Assembly: GCA_914767715.1 (NCBI GenBank)
Contig: OU612065.1
Span: 37,138,001-37,202,000, forward strand
Length of the DNA: 64,000 bases
Direction of reading: 5' to 3'
Source of the DNA: Membranipora membranacea
Taxonomy: Eukaryota > Bryozoa > Gymnolaemata > Cheilostomatida > Membraniporidae
Shown here: in pieces, positions 57,440 through 64,000 of the stretch
Layout of the letters: every line of letters starts with the position of its first letter
How positions within the stretch are numbered: the stretch's first letter is position 1
The notes under the pieces: model-generated
The model's database searches: none
Told to the model about the DNA's origin: nothing
The model's input: the letters and a program-made list of their open reading frames with translations, nothing else
Position numbers and translations under genes: made by a program

Positions 57440-60400
57440 GTTTCTCTGCTCTCCGTGTGAACTCCTCTGCTATCTGAATCAGGCCAGTTAGCATCTGAAA
57501 TAAACTCCTGAGTGCCAGTTATGGAATAAGGCACGACCCATTGCTTCAACAAGCTTGATAGACATTTTTGCTTGTCAATTTTGGGTGCAGCCAGGTTACA
57601 GGTTCATGTTGAGAGAAAGATATGTGTGCAAAGTCATTCAGATATTATGCCAGATCAAAAAGACAAAACAGATCCTTCTTGCTGCTGTTCCTGCCTGTAT
57701 GTAGGAACTTGTTGTGTAGATTGAAAGATGACCCACACAATACAAGGCACCAATGTTGCCACTCATGTCAAGTTCACAATAATCATCATAATAGGGTTTT
57801 GCCAAATGCAGTGATAACAAACATTGAGATTGCCCATAGAAGCTGTTCAATGCAACTTTACCTTTGGACTGGCTAGGGTTGATTCTGGTATATTTTCGTG
57901 ATATCCGCCGTGTTTAGTTGACTAGTTCCACTCCTCTCACCACTAGGAAAGTTTCTTGTCTTCATCTTCAAAGATATCCCGCTTGATTTTATCGACAGCC
58001 CATCGTCCACAACTGTTATCAACCCAAATGTATCCATGCTCCAACAAGCAATCAATCCAGCTGCCGCAACTGTCTGGAAATGGATGTTTTAAATCCTTAT
58101 CCAGATTCTATAATACAATGTGACTACTACTGTATCACTAGTTAGGCTCAATGATAATTCTTATGATTAAACCCAACAAACGGTGGGTTATACATATATA
58201 GTTCCTTGTTATCAAATTAACAGGTTGTGACCTGGTGTGTAGACATAGTCATAGTTTATAGCAATAAGTCACAAAGATTGTGTAAGTGATATCGAGTGTT
58301 GACTGTTTACATCGATGGAGCAGATACGTTGCCATACAATAAAGACATGATAAGGTATGCCAGCATTTCAGCAGTCACTACAATAAAATTATGTCTGGTT
58401 ATGGGTCAAGGGAAATTGTGCAATCGGAGAAATTTGATAGCAGGTTTAATCCTGTTATTATTTGCATCATAAAAGGTATTAAATTCTTATGAGGAAAAGT
58501 TTGCCAATTCGCACAGGCTTTAACTTTTACGAACTTGCTAGATTTAATGTAGCATACAACCCTGGCACCACTAGATATAAATCCACTTGCAATATATATA
58601 TTTATATTGAGAGTATTAACACTTGGCCAATCATATTGGGCATGCCTGTTACTGAAACAAAATGGTGGAATAGAGTTTGCAATCAAAATAATTAAATTTT
58701 AATTAGATATTTTTTTATAACATGCAAATTTAGAAGGAGTACATCATTACGCATCAAATATCAAAATATAATTTTTGTTGTTGTCATCTACTTTAAGTCT
58801 AGCGGACAGTTGCTCATCCTATAGTCAAGTCGTCCCAGGCCTAGCTTAACTAAACTGTAGCTGAGCATTCACTCTTCAAGGGAATAATGGTATGAAAATC
58901 TTTGGACCAATTTCTTTCGCTCTGAGAATGTCAGCACGGAGAAATTTTTTTGGTATTTTGACCCTCTAGGGGACAATCGCCCAAGCAGAACAGTCACCCC
59001 TTTATTTCAATTAATCGTTATGTTAAGTAATGTATGGAGTACCCCCTTTCGTTTGAGTGAGTGGGCAACTCCATACAAAAAAGCAAGTTATTTAAAATTG
59101 TGTTTTGTGTGTCTAGATCTGCCATGATATAAGATTTCCTGATGCTCATGTTTTTTATCAACTTAAAAGGGACTCACAACTATTAGGCCTATGCGTAATT
59201 GATATTAAATCAATTTTCAGTTTTTGAAACGGTAATTTGAGTTAAAGGGTATATATAAAAAAGGGAAATCTGTAGAGATTTCTTATTTATTTTTCTCCCT
59301 ATTTATAAATATAATTCATTCCCTAAGTTTTGGTCAACAGCATTTATATATGCATCTTGACTTGGAGGGAGTTGGCCGGTGTGGGTTGGTGAAGGTTTGA
59401 CGTGTACCAGTGCACCGGTGTTTGTCAGTGTGGATTTGCCAGGTTGGTCCTCAATGCCTACTCTGAGCTTCACCTCTCAATTCTTTGGTATGCTGTAGAG
59501 AAGCTGAATATAGCCCAGCCCCTTACTACTTCCACCCAGATGCCCCTCTAAGAGTAACACATATACATACATATATCCCTACAACGCTCAGAATTATGTT
59601 GTGTCTGAGAGGTTTTTCTCTACATGTTCTGCAATAATTTCCGCACTGCTGTACTCAGACGAATAGGACATCATGACTAAGTGTGTTGTGCACGCAACAC
59701 TGAACACACATCAACCTGATTTTCCCCCAAAATCCTATACAGGGCTCTGATTCTTAAGCACCATATGAGATGTTGAGGCCCTACCATAGCACAGTTTCCT
59801 ACAAGGAAAATCGAGACACTTTTGACAGTATCACAGCGCGCCTATATGAGGCTTGGTGGTTGCAAAGGATATTATCGAGCAGGCTCCATTTACGTTTGAC
59901 CATGACACAGGATGCTAAGAAGCTGGCGCCAGAATCTGAGGAAAGTGATTTTCTGTATATCGGGACTCCGTTGCATGATGCTGCTCTTTCAAATAAATTC
60001 TGAACTAGATTCACCGCTATCTACCTTGTGCTCAAAGTCCAAGGTCTTGTTGGGATATGTAAAAGTTTTAGCGCGGCCTGCGAACCAATAGGACTCTTAT
60101 TTATCGTCAAAGTTAAGGGACTCAAGAAATCGATGATGCTGGATGAGCTCAGTACTGCTAGACAGTATGACCATCAACTTCACCCAGCCCTACGCAGGCC
60201 AGTATCTGCACCAAGGGCTCATTGATAGAACCTGAGGCCCAGGAAGTGAACCTGGAAAAGCATCATACATATTTAATAAAATTGCATTTATTTTCATGTA
60301 TATGTTTCTTTCTATGCATTTAGATCTTGAAAGATTACTTATACCTTATTATGCATTGTTAGATATCTAAGCTGATAACATTTTGGGCCATTATACTTTG

Positions 60401-60960
60401 CTGCATATGGAAGTTAGCCGAAACCTCAGAGTAAATCTGTAGTTTAATCTGGAAGATGCCTACATATGTTTGAGAACAGACAGCTCTACCTGTGTTTCTT
60501 GAGTGAATGTATAAATTATATTGCAACTAGACTTTAAACGTGAGCAAATATAACATCATTGATAATAATGACTTGGGCTGTATTTCAAGATTTTCCTGCT
60601 CATGTGTGCTACATACAGCTATACATTACATAAAATCTTACTGGTACGTTGTCTCCAATACACATACAGAATAGTTTACCTGTTGTTGAACTTGAATTCT
60701 CAATAGAAAACTCATAACTAGCTTCATACCTGCTGTGGCCGTAAAGACCACTATCGATACCATAAACATAGTATGGTTTAGTTTTATGTATGCATGAATA
60801 GTTGCTGAAGGCGTCTGTGTAGTGATAAGTCTTCGTGCACATGCAGTGTTAGTAGGCGTCACTTTTCAGATTAAATATTTTCGATCCAATGGTGTAACAT
60901 CGAATCATGACAAAAAAATCCAAATATTGTTTTCAAAATAATAATGTGTTCAACTTTAGA
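57440..60960. other. Region with weak exon-like frames only
   Basis: Minus-strand frames at about 58074-57873 (after TTTCCAG) and 60842-60680 (before a GTAAAC donor), and a plus-strand frame at 59770-60003, look mildly protein-like. None has a recognisable domain or a consistent splice partner. They may be exons of the interrupted gene near 56.4 kb or noise. Confidence 0.3.
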
Positions 60961-60965
60961 ACCAG

Positions 60966-60985
60966 TGTGTGTGTGTGTGTGTGTT
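60966..60985. repeat. (GT)n microsatellite
   Basis: About ten GT dinucleotides next to the 3' end of the EndoU pseudogene. Confidence 0.9.
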
Positions 60986-61041
60986 AGATATAAAGTCTGT
61001 GAGTGTCAGCGGTTGAAGCAAATGAACTTTGAAGTAAGCAC

Positions 61042-63421
61042 TTTCGGTCCGGCCCGTTGACCATAGGGAATGCCATTGCTACATGAAGGCCAGGCAAATG
61101 GCCGACATTATATGCCCAATGTAGACATCATACCCCTGAATATTCAGCTTACAGCTTCCGACTGGCCGAGCGATGAAACAAAGGGTGTATACAGCCAACT
61201 CAAACTCAGGGGAAGTGCCTGAAACAACAATAAAAATAACACTCAGCCTTAAAACTTGATTACAGTTAAATTGTTGAAGTACCAAATAAACTAAGTGCTG
61301 TGGTAGTGTGCACATCATCGATAAATTGTTGCGTACTTACCAACAAACATTGAGGCCCTTCTCTTCTTAAGTCCATCCCACTTCAACTTAACCTCTAAAA
61401 GCCCTGGCTGAAAGTAAACATTATACTTTCAATACACACCTCCAGGGGATATGGAGCTGGGCGAATGGCTCTTTGTTGACAAATAGTTGTGTGTTTCTCG
61501 AACTGGGACTGACTATCCTGAATATTAGCTGCTGACGTTTGAGTGCCACTTTTCATTTGAAATATTAATATCTGACTGTCCGAAAAACTCGGAGATAAAG
61601 GAGTACACATTTGGCATCAACAGACAAATAGTCAATAGACTGCATCAGTATTTAAGTCTATGTAGCCAATTTTAAGTCTGTAATCACATACGCCTGCCCT
61701 GCATGGTACAATCTATTATCACACTCTGACAAAATAAGACTAGAGAGGATCCAGCACTCTGTTGCACAGATTATGCTGCCATTGGCTGAGAGCTATGAAC
61801 AGAGGCTTAACAAACTAGCACTCCAAGCAGTAAAAATTTTCCTGCGCACCTATTGTAATGAACACTTCACTAAAATAGCCAAAAAGGATCATCACCCCCT
61901 GAACCCTCATATTGAAATAAATACAAACAGAAAATCTGCTTGAAGAGCAAAGATAGATGAATACCAGCCATCCAAGTGTAGAACCACCAAGAGACAAAAC
62001 ACCTATTTTGAATTCTGTATGCGATTTTTCAACTAATGTAGCTCAGACTCCTTTTATTTTGTTCTATTTAAGTGCTGTACATTTGATGTTATCAACCTAT
62101 TACAGGATGGATGGACATTTGAAATTAGGCAATAAACAATCTTCTAGTATTAAAACCCAAGATTTAAATATTTGCGTGTTTGAGGGCAGGCAATTTAACA
62201 TTTCATGCAGCTTTTAATACTGTTACTATTGAGATGATTTTCCCAGTCATCTTATAAACCAATTCAATTACCCACTCTTCTTTAAATGTTATCTCACCTC
62301 AGCTTTGTAACCATATCCTTGGTAGTCAATAGCCATTCACTTTTCTTCTCTTCTTTTCACCAACAAATACATGCTCAAAACCGCTGCTATCTGTGACGTT
62401 TTGTCTTGATGAGCGGGCATAGTGATGGAACCAAAGAAGCGAAGAAGGGATCTCATTTCAGTTTCTGTACTGGGAATTGATCCGATACGCTCTGTAAAGA
62501 AAACAATGATCTATGATATATTTACATTTATTTATATATATATATATACATATGTTTGAACACACTTAGGGTAAGCTCATCTTTCAAATTTTATTACAAA
62601 ATTTAATGCTGTTATGGATGGGCACTCAAATCAGTTGCTGGCAAGGGGTGTTGTAATATGGACCATAAAGCACCTGCCACATGTCTCACAACACCCAAGT
62701 GTTGGATTGGACTGGACCGGATTGAGATAATTGTGTGCACGCAACATTGGCTGCACAAAACAGAGCTGGGCTATTTCTGTCTCGTTCAAACATAAACTAA
62801 CTTACTCTTTGATAGAAGAAAGTCTTTCACCACGGTAATCACAGGCCTGTATTCTGTCAGTAAGTTAAGATATAGCTCAATCTCTCCTAGCTCTTCAGCG
62901 GTGTATTCAGGCTCCAGCTCATTGGTATAAGGATTATAGTTGTCGAGAAGGTCGATGAAGCGTGTGTAGCTTGGCCATGTTCTCAACTTTGATTCATCTT
63001 CCATCTGAATCAATCTGGCAACAACACAAACAAAAATACCATGTTTTCAGTTTCGTCCAATATGTCCCCATCAATTGGTTGACTTTGAGCCTGCAAAATA
63101 ATGAAGTTTGCTTGGCTAATTTCGCCCATATATAAATGGTGAGGTTTTTTTAGTTTAGTTAATATTGCCCATATAAACCCTGACATAGATTCTCTTAGTT
63201 TCCTACCTTTCAGAAGACACGTCCTCAGTAATGCTGCGGTTTGTTTGGATTTGAATGTTAAAACTGGTGTGATAAAAATAGGCAGAGAAAATTCTAACCT
63301 GTCATGCACAGTACATGGTGGTCTTTGCAACAGTTGCCAAAGAGAACACAAAGGAAATTACACTGACACTGCCTCTCTCCTTCAGAGTAAACATCACATT
63401 TGTTTCTGCAGGATTCCTCAG
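61042..63421 (-). pseudogene. Inverted, decayed EndoU paralogue
   Basis: Exons match the 0.6-4.7 kb gene: 63421-63299 (somatomedin B, intact), ~63266-63207 (only the 3' half of exon 3), 63014-62806 (intact), 62491-62298, 61407-61341 and 61218-~61042. In the fourth of these a one-base loss precedes the GFEHVFVGE motif, and a 44-base deletion removes the HNWIQ helix with the second catalytic His; a TGA sits at that junction. In the last exon one base is missing after VYI, which changes the C-terminus and brings an early stop (about 61079). The signal-peptide exon is not in the window. It retains the first His motif that the other copy has lost. The duplication includes intron sequence (61440-61620 matches 4150-4345). 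Confidence 0.8.
61625..62150 (+). mobile_element. LINE 3' fragment (CR1/L2-type reverse-transcriptase tail), in an EndoU-pseudogene intron
   Basis: The plus strand encodes SVITYACPAWYNLLSHSDKI, then RLERIQHSVAQIMLPLAESY and a HPLNPH motif. These are the conserved end of CR1/L2-type ORF2 proteins. An in-frame stop follows at about 61935. The 3' end (…GGCAATAAACAA) matches 49580-49865. Confidence 0.75.
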
Positions 63422-63424
63422 CTG

Positions 63425-64000
63425 AAATAGTAATACAGATGTAGATCAAAGGGCAGAAGTAGAATGTATTTCTCAAACATTTCCTGTACCCTTATAATCT
63501 AATCAGGTAGGAGAGCATATCTCAACCTGTGGTAATGGATTTGAAATATCAAACTTGTGATAACTCCTCAATTTTCACCGATCCATTGAGTTTGAAGATT
63601 ATTTGCATGTCTCTGAAAACTATTGCTGGCTGCCGAAGCTTATCAAAGATTATTACTTAATATGTACAGCCACTTTATGTTTTAGGGTGATAGCGCTTGT
63701 ATCATGCTGTACTGAGTACCACCAAGATCATCTAGATCCAATATATGTAATAAATCCCAGGACAGGTTGCATATCTTGATTAAAACTGCTGCATGTTCAA
63801 ATGAAAAAAGGAAAAATGTTTTGGCAAAGTGTACAATTATTGCTGTCAAATGTTTCAGAAATGTTTTAGAATGCACATTTATTTCAAAATTAAAAATGTT
63901 GATATTGGCATCACACTATCAGTATTGTCACTGCTCTTTGTAAAAAGGTTCCTACCAAGAGCCAAGTAAAAAATGTTTAATAATTACTTTGAATTTTGGA
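63425..64000. other. Right edge, no gene recognised
   Basis: AT-rich sequence upstream (in the minus sense) of the EndoU pseudogene. No signal-peptide exon is evident before the window ends. Confidence 0.4.

Noticed and set aside
57873-58075. Minus-strand exon-like segment after TTTCCAG, open in two frames
   Set aside because: Neither frame matches a known domain, and there is no consistent partner exon.
59770-60003. 77-codon plus-strand frame ending AALSNKF
   Set aside because: Mildly protein-like, but the opposite strand is also open and no neighbouring exon joins it.

Overview
This is animal (metazoan) nuclear DNA. Several genes have clear GT-AG introns with matching phases. The encoded families are animal-type: a secreted somatomedin B/EndoU protein, an aquaporin of the AQP1/AQP4 group, RING plus ZZ-finger proteins and a possible Mab-21-like exon. 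Intergenic DNA is AT-rich and crowded with LINE fragments, tRNA-derived SINEs, foldback/MITE hairpins and minisatellites. The palindrome TAGGCCTA recurs. A marine invertebrate is plausible, but the species cannot be read from the sequence.

Layout. 0-0.45 kb: the 5' end of a probable LTR retroelement on the minus strand, leaving the window. 0.58-4.71 kb (+): a seven-exon EndoU gene. 4.8-12.8 kb: repeats, tandem arrays and one decayed minus-strand reading frame. 12.8-15.8 kb (+): unrecognised candidate exons. 16.5-20.5 kb: a large composite inverted-repeat element. 20.9-23.1 kb (-): a 5'-truncated CR1/L2-type LINE. 24.2-25.3 kb: dispersed repeats and a SINE. 28.0-31.3 kb (-): an intact six-coding-exon aquaporin with a TATA box and a 5' UTR intron.

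33.4-56.4 kb is the most rearranged part. An intact five-exon RING-TM-ZZ-ZZ gene (A, minus, 33.4-39.0 kb) is followed by a decayed paralogue (B, minus, 41.3-44.6 kb). Next comes a retrotransposon with an uninterrupted 1,039-residue RT plus restriction-like endonuclease ORF (plus, 45.6-49.5 kb). An inverted ~5 kb duplicate of most of gene A (A', plus, 50.7-55.5 kb) then ends exactly at a 5'-truncated inverted copy of the retrotransposon tail (55.5-56.4 kb). A' has lost its last exon and carries frameshifts, so only A looks functional.

57-64 kb: a minisatellite, a LINE 3' fragment and a second, inverted and decayed EndoU copy (61.0-63.4 kb, minus). The window is thus dominated by duplication, inversion and decay: one working and two broken RING-ZZ loci, and two EndoU loci that have each lost a different catalytic histidine. 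The genes do not form an operon or an obvious pathway.
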